This document shows positions 1 through 8,125 of a stretch of 64,000 nucleotides of DNA, piece after piece; positions within the stretch are counted from its first letter, which is position 1; every line of letters starts with the position of its first letter. A program made the position numbers and the translations under genes. This DNA is from Chloroflexota bacterium. Lineage in GTDB: Bacteria > Chloroflexota > Dehalococcoidia > Tepidiformales > Tepidiformaceae. The notes beneath the pieces are model-generated. The model was given only the letters and a program-made list of their open reading frames with translations, did no database searches and was not told where the DNA came from. The DNA lies in the NCBI GenBank assembly GCA_026702615.1, contig JAPPBY010000007.1:39712-103711 (forward strand). The letters are read 5' to 3'.

Positions 1-1
1 G

Positions 2-793
2 GCTTTCGGGCTGGGACGGCGGACGCGGAGCAAAGTCTTCCCGATGGGGCTCGCGGTCGTCGCGGCGATCCCGGCGCTGGGCTACCTGATGGCGGCAGCC
101 TTCATCGACATCGACATCTCGGACGCGATCGGGGCGGAGGACTACTTCACTTCGACCTTCTTCTTCCCGCCGGCGGCCTTGATGCTGTTCGTGGCGGCGG
201 TCGCGCCGGAACTGCTGGGGCGCGACCAGCGGCACGCGACGCTGCCGCTCTACTTCTCGCGGGGGTTGAGCCGGCAGGACTACGCCCTGGCGCGGTACGC
301 CTCGATGGCGACGGCGCTGCTGGCGCTGACCCTGCTACCACAGGCGCTCCTGTTCTTCGGCAACGCGCTCGTGGTGGACAGCTTCGGTGGCTACTTCCAG
401 GACGAGTGGGGGCAGGTCGGGCCGATCATCGGCAGCAGCATCCTGATCTCGCTTTTCTTCGCCGCAATCGGGATGGTGATCTCCGCGCAGAGCGGGCGGC
501 GCGCGTTCGCCACCATCGGCGTGATCGCGCCGTTTGTGTTCCTCCCCATCATCTCGGGCGTGCTGGTCGGGGTGGTGGAGAACTTCATCGGCCGGCTCGG
601 CGTCTTCCTGAACCCGTTCTTCGTGATCGATGGGTTCACGTACTGGTTCTTCGACGCCGCTCCGGACCTCGGCGAGGGACACCCGCTTAACACCGCGGAC
701 TTTGCCGGGGGCTGGTACTTCTTCTTCGCGCTGGCGTTGACGGCTATCGCGGTCGCGCTGCTGGTGCGCCACTACGGACGGCGAAGCCTATGA
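2..793 (+). CDS. ABC-2 type transporter permease (5' end outside window)
   Basis: The frame is open from the first base of the window, so the gene starts upstream; about 263 residues are visible. They form five to six hydrophobic helices joined by short polar loops, with the layout of ABC-2 family membrane subunits, so this is most likely the first of two permease subunits of an exporter. Its stop overlaps the ATG of the ATPase gene (ATGA at 790-793), which indicates translational coupling. The ATG at 44 is internal, because residues typical of the cytoplasmic segment precede the helix (R-S-K-V-F-P). Substrate unknown. Confidence 0.8.
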   Translation, partial: AFGLGRRTRSKVFPMGLAVVAAIPALGYLMAAAFIDIDISDAIGAEDYFTSTFFFPPAALMLFVAAVAPELLGRDQRHATLPLYFSRGLSRQDYALARYASMATALLALTLLPQALLFFGNALVVDSFGGYFQDEWGQVGPIIGSSILISLFFAAIGMVISAQSGRRAFATIGVIAPFVFLPIISGVLVGVVENFIGRLGVFLNPFFVIDGFTYWFFDAAPDLGEGHPLNTADFAGGWYFFFALALTAIAVALLVRHYGRRSL

Positions 794-1728
794 GCACGGA
801 GGAAGGGACAGCGCCCCAGGCCGCGGTCGAGGTCGTCGACGTCTCACGCTGGTACGGCAACGTGGTGGCGGTGAACGGCATCTCGTTCGCGCTCGAGCCG
901 GGCGTGACGGGATTGCTCGGGCCGAACGGTGCGGGGAAGACGACGCTGCTGAACATGATCGCGGGTTTCCTGAAGCCTTCGGTGGGGGACGTGCAGGTGC
1001 TGGGGGAGACCTCCTTCGGAAACCCGGACATCTACCGGCGAGTCGCCCTCGTACCGGAGCGGGAAGCGGTGTACGACTTCCAGACCGGCCACCAGTTCGT
1101 GTTGATGAGCGCACGGATGCACGGGCTTCCCGACGCGCAGGAAGCCGCGCTGCGGGCGCTGCACATGGTCGAGATGGTGGGTGACGCGGATCGGGCGACG
1201 GGCGGGTACTCGAAGGGGATGAAGCAACGCGTCAAGATCGCCGCCGCCCTGGTCCACGACCCCGAGGTGCTGCTGCTGGACGAGCCGTTCAACGGCATGG
1301 ACCCGCGCCAGCGCCTGCAGATGATGGAGCTTCTGGGCCGGATGGCGGAACAGGGGCGGACGATCCTGTTTTCGTCGCACATTCTGGAAGAGGTCGAGCG
1401 GCTGGGGGAGAACGTCCTGGTCGTGGTCGCGGGGCGGCTGGCGGCATCCGGAGACTTTCGCGCGATTCGCAAGCTGATGACAGACCGGCCGCACACGATC
1501 ACGATTCGATCGAGCGACAACCGCGGCCTCGCGCGGACACTGATGGCGGAAGAGAGCGTCTTCGGCGTCGAGCTGACGGACGGGAAGATCGTGGTGCGGA
1601 CGAACGAGCTCGGCGCCTTTACCTCGATGGCGCCGCGAGCGGCACAGGAGGCAGGCGCCTCGCTGTTCGAGGTGCGCCCCGAGGACGAGTCGCTGGAGAG
1701 CGTTTTCGAATACCTGGTGACGCGATGA
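790..1728 (+). CDS. ABC transporter ATP-binding protein
   Basis: 312-residue nucleotide-binding subunit. The Walker A motif GPNGAGKTT is at residues 44-52, the signature is a YSKGMKQR variant near 140-147, and Walker B LLLDEP is at 161-166, followed by the H-loop in SSHILEEVERL. The C-terminal 100 residues form the extra domain seen in ATPases paired with ABC-2 permeases. It would hydrolyse ATP to power the flanking permeases. It overlaps the upstream permease by ATGA and the downstream permease by ATGA at 1725-1728, so the three genes form one operon. The exported substrate cannot be told from sequence. Confidence 0.93.
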   Translation: MSTEEGTAPQAAVEVVDVSRWYGNVVAVNGISFALEPGVTGLLGPNGAGKTTLLNMIAGFLKPSVGDVQVLGETSFGNPDIYRRVALVPEREAVYDFQTGHQFVLMSARMHGLPDAQEAALRALHMVEMVGDADRATGGYSKGMKQRVKIAAALVHDPEVLLLDEPFNGMDPRQRLQMMELLGRMAEQGRTILFSSHILEEVERLGENVLVVVAGRLAASGDFRAIRKLMTDRPHTITIRSSDNRGLARTLMAEESVFGVELTDGKIVVRTNELGAFTSMAPRAAQEAGASLFEVRPEDESLESVFEYLVTR

Positions 1729-2465
1729 CGTGGCTGGTCCTGACCCTGACGCTGCGACAGCTGCTGGGGCAGAAGCGGACCCTGTTCCTGGCGGCAGTGG
1801 GATTGCTGCCCGTGCTGGCCGCCATCATCTTCCGGGCGGCCGGCGACGGCGACGAGTCGGCCGCCGAGTTTGCCGCACAGGTCGTGCTGAACGCGCTCGT
1901 CATCAACATCCTGCTCCCCCTGACGGCCCTGGTGCTGGCGACGGCCTCGCTGGGGAGCGAGATCGAGGACGGGACGATCGTCTACCTGCTCTCGAAGCCG
2001 GCGGAGCGCTGGCGCATCGTCGCCGGGAAGCTGCTGGCGGCGTGGGGGGCGACGGCGGTGCTGGTGCTCGCAAGCGCCCTGGTCAGTGGGGTCGTCGCGC
2101 TGGCAGGGGAGGGGGAGTCGCGCCTCCTGATCGGGTTCCTGGTCGCCATCGCGGTAGGGTCGCTGGCGTACTCGTCGGTCTTCGTCCTGCTCAGCCTGGT
2201 GACCTCGCGGGCGCTGTTCGTGGGGCTGGCCTACGCCTTCATCTGGGAGGCCGTGATCACAAACTTCGCCCCGGGTGTGCAGCGGTTCAGCATCCGCGAG
2301 TTCACGGCTTCGATCGCGGAGGCGGTGGGCGACACAAACCCGTGGGTGTTCGACGCAGACCTCGGCACGACGTACTCGGTAATCCTGCTAGTGGTGGTGA
2401 CTGCGGTTGGGGCGGCCCTGGCGGTGCGGCGACTCTCGCGGTTCGAACTGAGCGAGGCGCCCTAG
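1725..2465 (+). CDS. ABC-2 type transporter permease
   Basis: 246-residue integral membrane protein starting at an ATG that overlaps the stop of the ATPase gene. It has about six transmembrane helices and the segment LGSEIEDGTIVYLLSKP after helix 2, which is a hallmark of the ABC-2 permease coupling region (E-x-x-x-G-T-x-x-x-L). It probably pairs with the first permease to make the channel of a heterodimeric exporter. The gene ends six bases before the convergent PAC2 gene. Confidence 0.87.
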   Translation: MTWLVLTLTLRQLLGQKRTLFLAAVGLLPVLAAIIFRAAGDGDESAAEFAAQVVLNALVINILLPLTALVLATASLGSEIEDGTIVYLLSKPAERWRIVAGKLLAAWGATAVLVLASALVSGVVALAGEGESRLLIGFLVAIAVGSLAYSSVFVLLSLVTSRALFVGLAYAFIWEAVITNFAPGVQRFSIREFTASIAEAVGDTNPWVFDADLGTTYSVILLVVVTAVGAALAVRRLSRFELSEAP

Positions 2466-2471
2466 GAGGGG

Positions 2472-3338
2472 TCAGGAGCCGTCGCCGCGGAGCAGGTCCT
2501 CCACGTCGCGGAGGACATCGTCGGCGGAGAGCTCGGTGTCGGGCTCGATGACGGGCGGATCACCCTCCTGATACTGCTCTTCGAGGGCCCGTACGTACTG
2601 GACGATCTGGTCGTCGCCGCTCGACGCCTCCTCCACGCGCTGGAGGAAGGCCGAGCACTCGCGTTGAAGCTCGTCGAGACCGGGCACGTAGCCGACCATG
2701 GGTTCAAGCGCACGAAGGAGGGCGAGGGTGGCAGGCGGGTTCTCGTCGACGCTGAGGTAGTGGGGGACGGAGGCGGCGACGCTCACGAGGGGGAGGCCGT
2801 GCTTGCGCATGGCATCGTGGAGGACGCCGATGATACCCGTGGGCCCCTGGTAGCGGGAGGGGGAGAAGCCGAAGCGACGCGCGAGGGCCGCATCGGCGGC
2901 GCTACCGCTGACGGGGATGGGGCGGGTGTGGGGGGTAGCGGCCGGCCGCGCGACGAGCGTGCAGACGAGCGACGGCTGGAGGGCGGCGATGGCGCTCGCG
3001 AAGCGCGAGGCGAACGGCTCCCAGCGCAGGTTCGGCTCGGTGCCGGTGATCGCGACGAGGTCGTGGGAGGCGTCGCTCAGGCTGGCGGCCCAGGCCTCGT
3101 TGGTGGGCCACGTAATCTCGCGCAGGCCGCCCTCGACCAGCCGGACCTCGGGGCGCGTCTCCGTGAAGACGAAGTACTCCTCGGGATCGACGGTGATGAA
3201 GCGCTCGGCGTTGCTGGCCTCGATCAGGTGGCGGGCGGCGTCGATGGTGACCGTGCCCGTATCGCTCCAGCCGGTGAACGCCATGACGACCACGGGGGAC
3301 CGCAGCCCCTCGACCGGCGAGACCTCAAATCCGTCCAC
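2472..3338 (-). CDS. PAC2-family protein (proteasome assembly chaperone-like)
   Basis: 288-residue soluble protein with the PAC2-family N-terminus (MAFTGWSDTGTV, residues 18-29) and the pattern of alternating strands and helices of this nucleoside-phosphorylase-like fold. The last 60 residues are acidic and helical. PAC2 proteins occur in Actinobacteria and Chloroflexota; the eukaryotic members assist proteasome assembly, but the bacterial role is not settled. The start is GTG at 3338. A -10-like TACGAT at 3345-3350 lies six bases upstream of it, which suggests a leaderless mRNA and supports this start. Confidence 0.85.
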   Translation of the reverse strand: MDGFEVSPVEGLRSPVVVMAFTGWSDTGTVTIDAARHLIEASNAERFITVDPEEYFVFTETRPEVRLVEGGLREITWPTNEAWAASLSDASHDLVAITGTEPNLRWEPFASRFASAIAALQPSLVCTLVARPAATPHTRPIPVSGSAADAALARRFGFSPSRYQGPTGIIGVLHDAMRKHGLPLVSVAASVPHYLSVDENPPATLALLRALEPMVGYVPGLDELQRECSAFLQRVEEASSGDDQIVQYVRALEEQYQEGDPPVIEPDTELSADDVLRDVEDLLRGDGS

Positions 3339-3344
3339 GCAGCT

Positions 3345-3350
3345 ATCGTA
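3345..3350 (-). promoter_or_regulatory. -10 box of the PAC2 gene (leaderless type)
   Basis: On the minus strand TACGAT (4 of 6 to TATAAT) is followed by six bases and then the GTG start of the PAC2 gene. With the usual 6-7 base distance from -10 to start of transcription, the mRNA would begin at the start codon. No clear -35 is seen. Confidence 0.4.
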
Positions 3351-3397
3351 GCGGGTGGTGTGGTTAGGGGGCGGGGCGGGTACGACACAGATCTCAG

Positions 3398-3447
3398 TGG
3401 CATTACTTTAGTAGGAAAGTAAGGACTTATACGCTAGAGTAATGCCA
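3398..3447. promoter_or_regulatory. Inverted-repeat operator of the toxin-antitoxin pair
   Basis: TGGCATTACTTTAG (3398-3411) is repeated in inverted form as CTAGAGTAATGCCA (3434-3447): 14-base arms with one mismatch and a 22-base centre. The centre is AT-rich and holds a -10-like TATACG at 3428-3433 and a smaller inverted repeat, ACTTT/AAAGT. The right arm ends 11 bases before the antitoxin start. The position is that expected for autoregulation by the AbrB-like antitoxin. Confidence 0.6.
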
Positions 3448-3458
3448 AGAGGTGACTG

Positions 3459-3692
3459 GTGATTGAGTCCGGAGTCACGGCAAAGGGGCAGACGACGTTG
3501 CCGAAAGCGGTGCGGGAGGCCTTGTCGGTGAAGCCCGGAGATCGAGTGCGGTACGTGATCCAGGATGGGGAAGTCCGGATTCTCAAGGCAGGGCCAATAG
3601 ACCGTCTCTTTGGGATTCTCCAGTACGACGGCCCGCCTGTGTCTCTGGAGGAGATGGACCAGGCTGTCGCTGAAGGTGCGTCGGACGCGTGA
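3459..3692 (+). CDS. AbrB/MazE/SpoVT-family antitoxin
   Basis: 77-residue DNA-binding antitoxin. The swapped-hairpin AbrB fold is recognisable from TAKGQTTLPKAVREAL followed by KPGDRVRYV and a terminal strand; the last 30 residues would wrap the toxin. The start is GTG at 3459 with AAGAGGTG seven bases upstream; an ATG at 3442 reads into a stop at once. Its stop overlaps the GTG of the PIN toxin gene (GTGA at 3689-3692), the usual arrangement of VapBC modules. It probably binds the inverted repeat just upstream. Confidence 0.88.
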   Translation: MIESGVTAKGQTTLPKAVREALSVKPGDRVRYVIQDGEVRILKAGPIDRLFGILQYDGPPVSLEEMDQAVAEGASDA

Positions 3693-4105
3693 TCGCGCTC
3701 GACACGAACGTGCTGGTCCGCTACCTCGTGCGGGACCATGCCGAACACGCAGAGGCCGCACGAGCACTCCTTGAGGGATTGACTCCGGAACGACCTGCGT
3801 TCGTTTGCCGCGAGGTCGCACTTGAGGTGGTCTGGGTGCTGGAACGGGCCTACCGCTTCCCGCGGTCCCAGATCGCCAGCGTCCTGCTCGAACTGCTCGC
3901 AACCGACAGCTTGATCTTCGAGGCTTCCGACGACGTCGCGCGCGCGGCGTGGCTCTACCGGCAGGGCGGCCCGGGGTTCTCAGACCGGATGGTCCTGGCA
4001 GCGGCGGGGCGAGTTGAAGCAGCACCGCTGTACACATTCGACCGCCGGCTCTCGCGGGTGGAGGGAGCAGAACTGGCGGGAGCGGGCCAGGAGGGGAGCA
4101 GCTAG
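3689..4105 (+). CDS. PIN-domain ribonuclease toxin (VapC-like)
   Basis: 138-residue PIN domain. The acidic metal-binding residues are visible: D5 (ALDTNVLVRYL), E42 or E46 in CREVALEVVW, D99 (FSDRMVLAAA) and D118 (TFDRRL). It would cleave RNA when freed from the antitoxin encoded immediately upstream. The GTG start overlaps the antitoxin stop. The pair sits alone between two minus-strand housekeeping-type genes, consistent with a small acquired module. The RNA target is not predictable. Confidence 0.88.
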   Translation: MIALDTNVLVRYLVRDHAEHAEAARALLEGLTPERPAFVCREVALEVVWVLERAYRFPRSQIASVLLELLATDSLIFEASDDVARAAWLYRQGGPGFSDRMVLAAAGRVEAAPLYTFDRRLSRVEGAELAGAGQEGSS

Positions 4106-4920
4106 CGGCCGCCGGAGAGGGGTGGGCGCTGGGGACCGCGGCGGTGGTACATGGGAGAGCCGTCGCCGCCGTGCCGGAGCATGACGACCTCGGCCATGAT
4201 GCTGATGGCGATCTCCTCCGGCGTCTCGGCGCCGATCGCGAGGCCGATGGGGGTGCGCACCTTGGCCAGCTCGTCCGGGTCGAAACCCTCCTCGCGCAGG
4301 TGTTCGAGGACGGCGGCGGTGCGGCGCTTCGAGCCGATCATGCCGACGTAGCCCGCATCCCGGCCGAGACAGCGGCGCAGGGAGAGCTCGTCCTGCTTAT
4401 GGCCGCGCGTGACCATCACGATGGCCGTGTTGGGGTTGATGGGGAAGCGGTCGAGGGCCTCCTCGAAGTCGTCGCATATGACCTCGTCGGCCTCGGGCAG
4501 GAGCTCGGGGTCGGCGAAATCCTCACGGTCGTCCAGAACGGCGACGTGGTAATCGAGGAAGTCGGCGAGCTTCGCGAGGGCGCGACCGATGTGGCCCGCG
4601 CCCACGACGAGGAAGACCGGCTTCGACTCGACAACTTCGAGGTACACGCTCGTGGCCTCGGGGAGGACGCGCTCGGAAAGGCCGTCGGGGCCGTCGTAGA
4701 CGGTCTCGGCGGCGTGGCGCCGGAAGGCGTCGGGTGCGCGGTCGGCAACAAGGTCGTCGAGACGAGGGTCGCCAAGAGTGCCACTGCGGCCGCCGCTGGG
4801 GTCGACGAGGAGCTTCGCTCCCTGCACCAGGGAGGGCGCGCCCGGCTCAAGAACGGTGGCAAGCAGGACGGGCTCGCCGCCGCTTGCGGCTTCAAGGAGG
4901 CGCTCGGTGTGGTCGCGCAT
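4102..4920 (-). CDS. XdhC/CoxI-family molybdoenzyme maturation protein
   Basis: 272-residue protein with an N-terminal XdhC/CoxI domain and a C-terminal Rossmann domain (FLVVGAGHIGRALAKLA). The family signatures GMIGSKRR and TPIGLAIGAETPEEIAISI are present. XdhC proteins insert or sulfurate the molybdenum cofactor of xanthine dehydrogenase/CO dehydrogenase-type hydroxylases; no such enzyme is encoded in this window. An in-frame GTG lies at 4941, but ATG 4920 is preferred because a -10-like TACACT lies seven bases before it. The 3' end overlaps the PIN toxin by four bases, convergently. Confidence 0.85.
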   Translation of the reverse strand: MRDHTERLLEAASGGEPVLLATVLEPGAPSLVQGAKLLVDPSGGRSGTLGDPRLDDLVADRAPDAFRRHAAETVYDGPDGLSERVLPEATSVYLEVVESKPVFLVVGAGHIGRALAKLADFLDYHVAVLDDREDFADPELLPEADEVICDDFEEALDRFPINPNTAIVMVTRGHKQDELSLRRCLGRDAGYVGMIGSKRRTAAVLEHLREEGFDPDELAKVRTPIGLAIGAETPEEIAISIMAEVVMLRHGGDGSPMYHRRGPQRPPLSGGR

Positions 4921-4927
4921 AAAGGGA

Positions 4928-4962
4928 AGTGTACGGCGCACGGGTGGGGATCGCGCTACGAT
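4928..4962. promoter_or_regulatory. Divergent -10 boxes for xdhC-like gene and glyA
   Basis: The short gap between these divergent genes holds TACACT on the minus strand (4928-4933), seven bases before the xdhC-like ATG, and TACGAT on the plus strand (4957-4962), 29 bases before the glyA ATG. The glyA leader ends in GAGGG close to the start codon. Neither has a strong -35. Confidence 0.4.
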
Positions 4963-4991
4963 CGGCCGACATCACAACAACGAGGGCGCGC

Positions 4992-6239
4992 ATGAGCGCA
5001 CTGCAGGAACGGGATCCGGAAGTCGCCGCGGTGATCGCGGCGGAGGAGAAGCGTCAGACGGAGACGCTGGAGATCATCGCGAGCGAGAACTACGCCTCGG
5101 CAGCCGTGCTGGAGGCAACGGGCTCGGTACTCACGAACAAATACGCCGAGGGCTACCCGGGCAAGCGGTACTACGCGGGCAACGCACACTCGGACGAGGT
5201 CGAGTCGCTCGCGATCGAGCGGGCGAAGGCGCTCTTCGGGGCGGAGCACGCGAACGTGCAGCCGACCTCGGGGGCGGAGGCCAACATGGCCGCCTACCTC
5301 GCGTTCGCGGACCCGGGGGACACGTTCCTCGGGCTGGAGCTGACCCAGGGCGGGCACCTGACGCACGGCTCCCCCGTGAACTTCAGCGGGCGGCTCTACA
5401 ACTTCGTTCCCTACTCCGTGGACCGCGAGACCGAAGTGGTCGACATGGCGACAGTCGCGGAGCTGGCCGCGGAGGCGAAGCCTCGCATTATCGTGACGGG
5501 AGCGACGGCGTATCCGCGGCAGTTCGACTTTCCCGCGTTCGCCCAGATCGCGCAGGACGTGGGGGCGCTGCTGCTGGTCGACATGTCGCACTTCGCGGGG
5601 CTGGTGGCGGGGGGCGCGCACCCCTCGCCGGTGCCCCACGCCGACATCGTCACCACCACGACGCACAAGACGCTGCGGGGTCCGCGCGGGGCCCTCGCGC
5701 TCACGAAGGAAGAGCACGGGGCAGCGCTCGACAAGGCGGTCTTCCCCGGCACGCAGGGCGGACCGCACATGCACAGCATCGCCGCCAAGGCGGTAGCCTT
5801 CGGCGAAGCGGCGAAGCCAGAGTTCCAGGCCTACGCAGCCAAGATCGTGGAGAACGCGGCAACGCTGGCGGAGGCGCTGCAGGAGGGCGGCCTGCGGCTC
5901 GTATCGGGCGGCACGGACACCCACCTCATCCTGATCGACTGCAGCACGCTCGGCATCAGCGGTATGAAGGCGCAGAACGCCCTGCAGGGCTCGGGCATCA
6001 TCGCGAACAAGAACACGATCCCGTACGACGAGCGTTCCCCGTTCGTGACCAGCGGGCTACGCATCGGTACGCCCGCCCTGACCTCGCGGGGCATGGGGGC
6101 GGACGAGATGCGGCGGCTGGCGGCGTGGATCGCGCATGTCCTGAAGGACCCCGACGGCGAGGGCGTGCGCGAGGGCGTTCGGCAGGAGGTCGCGGAGTTC
6201 GCGAGGGCGTATCCCGTGCCGGGAATCACCGACGCCTAA
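4992..6239 (+). CDS. glyA: Serine hydroxymethyltransferase
   Basis: 415-residue PLP enzyme that interconverts serine plus tetrahydrofolate with glycine plus methylene-tetrahydrofolate, feeding one-carbon metabolism. Family motifs are [13 protein letters not shown] near the N-terminus, the substrate loop [10 protein letters not shown], and the PLP lysine K226 in [13 protein letters not shown]. The frame is open to a GTG at 4929, but ATG 4992 gives the usual N-terminus and has GAGGG upstream. It lies next to other serine/threonine/glycine genes in the window (hom, thrC, threonine aldolase, serA). Confidence 0.97.
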   Translation: MSALQERDPEVAAVIAAEEKRQTETLEIIASENYASAAVLEATGSVLTNKYAEGYPGKRYYAGNAHSDEVESLAIERAKALFGAEHANVQPTSGAEANMAAYLAFADPGDTFLGLELTQGGHLTHGSPVNFSGRLYNFVPYSVDRETEVVDMATVAELAAEAKPRIIVTGATAYPRQFDFPAFAQIAQDVGALLLVDMSHFAGLVAGGAHPSPVPHADIVTTTTHKTLRGPRGALALTKEEHGAALDKAVFPGTQGGPHMHSIAAKAVAFGEAAKPEFQAYAAKIVENAATLAEALQEGGLRLVSGGTDTHLILIDCSTLGISGMKAQNALQGSGIIANKNTIPYDERSPFVTSGLRIGTPALTSRGMGADEMRRLAAWIAHVLKDPDGEGVREGVRQEVAEFARAYPVPGITDA

Positions 6240-6268
6240 AGAAGCGCGCATCTGGCACCGTCATTGCA

Positions 6269-6334
6269 TTGAGCACACATGGGGGCAGTGCTACGCTCCC
6301 TGAGCAGCCGGGCGCCCCGACCGCGGAGTCGGGG
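6269..6334 (+). promoter_or_regulatory. Promoter and structured leader of the rpsF operon
   Basis: TTGAGC (6269-6274), a 17-base spacer and TACGCT (6292-6297) form a plausible promoter about 65 bases before rpsF. The leader then forms a strong hairpin, CCCCGAC/GTCGGGG with a six-base loop (6315-6334), and a second GC-rich element follows up to the start codon. In many bacteria the S6:S18 complex binds its own leader; whether this structure is such a site is not shown by the sequence alone. Confidence 0.4.
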
Positions 6335-6363
6335 GAAACCCACCGTTCGGTATCCGGAGCGCT

Positions 6364-7146
6364 ATGCGCGAGTACGAATTGATGGCCGTGTACGACCTCG
6401 CAGTGATCGAGGAAGGCGGCCAGGACGCCAGCGTCCAACACCTCACCACTCTTGTCGAACGAAACGGCGGGTCGGTCACGGAGGTCGACCACTGGGGCCG
6501 GCGCCGTCTGGCCTACCCCATGAACAAGCAGCTCGATGCGGACTTCATCGTCACACGGATCGAGCTCGACCCACAGGCAGTGAAGCCGCTGAACGCGGAC
6601 TTCGAGATCGAGGAGCGGGTCTACCGCCACCTGGTCGTGCGGGCGGACGAGTTGCCGCCGCCGCGGCCTGCGCTCGCACCCGCGGGGTCGCGGGGACCGG
6701 GTTCGCCGACCGGGCCGAGGTTCGAGGGCGCGCCTGAGGCGCCCTCCGCCCCGGCGCCAATGCCGCCAGCCGACGCTCCTCCCGCCTCCGAGGCCTCGGC
6801 TGCTCCCGCACCAGAGGCCGAGGCCGCTCCTCCCGCCGCCGAGGCTGAGGCTGCTCCCGCCGTCGAGGCTGAAGCAGCTCCGGCTACCGAGGCTGAGGCT
6901 GCTCCCGCCGTCGAGGCTGAAGCAGCTCCGGCTACCGAGGCTGAGCCTGCTCCCATCGCCGAGGCTGAGGCGGCTCCGGCTGCCGAAGCGGAGGCTCCCG
7001 CAACCGCGGAAGCTGCCGACGAGGCCCCCGCCGCGGAAGCCGAACCAGACGAGACCACGACCCCCGAAGAAGAAGCCGCACCGGCCCCAGAGGCCAGTGC
7101 GGAAGAGTCCGAACCGCAGGCGGACGACGACACCGCGAAGGAGTAG
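6364..7146 (+). CDS. rpsF: 30S ribosomal protein bS6 with long acidic Ala/Glu repeat tail
   Basis: 260 residues, against about 95-130 for most bS6. Residues 1-97 are the normal ferredoxin-like bS6 fold (MREYELMAVYDLA at the start, HWGRRRLAYPMNK, ERVYRHLVVRADE). The remaining 160 residues are low-complexity Ala/Pro/Glu repeats, EAEAAPAVEAEAAPAT being the clearest unit, and end in an acidic segment. It pairs with bS18 on the small-subunit platform. It is first in the operon rpsF-ssb-rpsR, with six bases between its stop and the ssb start. GGAG lies five bases before the ATG. Confidence 0.95.
   Translation: MREYELMAVYDLAVIEEGGQDASVQHLTTLVERNGGSVTEVDHWGRRRLAYPMNKQLDADFIVTRIELDPQAVKPLNADFEIEERVYRHLVVRADELPPPRPALAPAGSRGPGSPTGPRFEGAPEAPSAPAPMPPADAPPASEASAAPAPEAEAAPPAAEAEAAPAVEAEAAPATEAEAAPAVEAEAAPATEAEPAPIAEAEAAPAAEAEAPATAEAADEAPAAEAEPDETTTPEEEAAPAPEASAEESEPQADDDTAKE
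6841..6984 (+). repeat. 48-bp tandem repeat within rpsF tail
   Basis: Three head-to-tail copies of a 48-base unit start at 6841, 6889 and 6937. The first two are virtually identical and the third is diverged. Each encodes 16 residues of the type EAEAAPAV-EAEAAPAT. The near identity at DNA level points to recent slippage or unequal exchange, so copy number may differ between strains. Confidence 0.85.
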
Positions 7147-7152
7147 CCGCAC

Positions 7153-7578
7153 ATGGGCAACCTCAACAAGGTGATGATCATTGGCAACACGGGCCGGGAC
7201 GCGGAGCTTCGCTATACCGCCAACGGCACGGCGGTGTCCGACTTCAGCATGGCCGTCAATTCGCGCCGCCGCGCCCAGCAGAGCGGCGAGTGGGAGGACG
7301 AGACCGAGTGGTTCCAGGTGGTGCTGTTCGGTGATCGCGCGGAGCGCATCAGCCAGTACATCACGAAGGGCAAGCAGCTCTACGTGGAAGGCCGCCTGCG
7401 GACCCGCAACTGGGACGATGACCAGGGCGTGCGCCACTACCGCACCGAGGTCATCGCGAACAACATCGAGTTCCTCGACCGCCGCGGCGAAGGCGGCGGT
7501 GGAGGTGACTGGGGTGGCGGCGGCGGCGGTAGCCGCGGCGCCGCGCCCTCCGACGTGGACGACCTGCCCTTCGAATAA
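7153..7578 (+). CDS. ssb: Single-stranded DNA-binding protein
   Basis: 141 residues: an OB fold (about 1-105, with LNKVMIIGNTGRDAELRYT and LYVEGRLRTRNW), a short Gly-rich linker, and the acidic tip DVDDLPFE that recruits replication and repair partners. It coats single-stranded DNA during replication, repair and recombination. It sits between rpsF and rpsR as in many bacteria. Confidence 0.97.
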   Translation: MGNLNKVMIIGNTGRDAELRYTANGTAVSDFSMAVNSRRRAQQSGEWEDETEWFQVVLFGDRAERISQYITKGKQLYVEGRLRTRNWDDDQGVRHYRTEVIANNIEFLDRRGEGGGGGDWGGGGGGSRGAAPSDVDDLPFE

Positions 7579-7654
7579 ACGTACCCCGGGGCCGCTCGGC
7601 GGTCCCGCCACCCGGTGCGCCCGAGCGCACGAAACCCATCGGGAGGAGAACACG

Positions 7655-8113
7655 ATGACTGAACCACGACCATTCACGCCTCCGGCGGCTGCGCCGGGCG
7701 CAGGCGCACCACCAGGCCGCGACCGTCCCGGGGACTTCCGTCCGTCCGGCGACCGCCCACCCGGCGATCGACCGGGCGGCGATCGACCAGGCGGCGACCG
7801 CCGAGGTCCGGGGGACCGTCCCCGGCGGGGCGGCGGCGGGCGGCGCTTCGGCGGACGCCGGCGCCTGTGCCGCCTCTGCAACAAGGTGCGCTGCTCCCCA
7901 GGCGAGGAGTACAAGGTCGACTACAAGGACGTCGACCGGCTGCGGCACTTCATCAACGACCGCGGAAAGATCGAGCCGCGGCGGAAGCTGGCGACCTGCG
8001 CGCTGGCGCAGCGGGCGATCTCGCACGCGGTGAAGCGGGCGCGCCACGTGGGGTTGCTGCCCTACACGCTGCAGCACGTGCGCGAGACCCGCATCTTCCC
8101 GCTGCGGGGATAG
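7655..8113 (+). CDS. rpsR: 30S ribosomal protein bS18 with Gly/Asp/Arg/Pro-rich N-terminal extension
   Basis: 152 residues, about twice the usual 75-90. Residues from about 68 are canonical bS18, with a cysteine cluster CRLCNKVRC and a further Cys in ATCALAQRA, consistent with a zinc-binding (C+) form. The first 67 residues are disordered and built on a repeated GDRPG unit, ending in an Arg/Gly-rich stretch. The frame is open much further upstream, but ATG 7655 has a strong GGGAGGAG ribosome site. The basic tail contrasts with the acidic tail of its partner bS6. Confidence 0.93.
   Translation: MTEPRPFTPPAAAPGAGAPPGRDRPGDFRPSGDRPPGDRPGGDRPGGDRRGPGDRPRRGGGGRRFGGRRRLCRLCNKVRCSPGEEYKVDYKDVDRLRHFINDRGKIEPRRKLATCALAQRAISHAVKRARHVGLLPYTLQHVRETRIFPLRG
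7748..7807 (+). repeat. 15-bp tandem repeat within rpsR extension
   Basis: Four units of 15 bases begin at 7748, 7763, 7778 and 7793, each starting GGCGAYCG and encoding GDRPP, GDRPG, GDRPG and GDRRG. The second and third units differ at a single base, so the array looks like a slippage product. Confidence 0.75.
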
Positions 8114-8125
8114 GGCCCCGACCCG

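Noticed and set aside
6226-7914. 562-codon open frame on the minus strand opposite rpsF, ssb and rpsR
   Set aside because: High GC gives long antisense frames. The translation is low-complexity Arg/Pro/Gly/Leu, while the plus strand encodes clear S6, SSB and S18.
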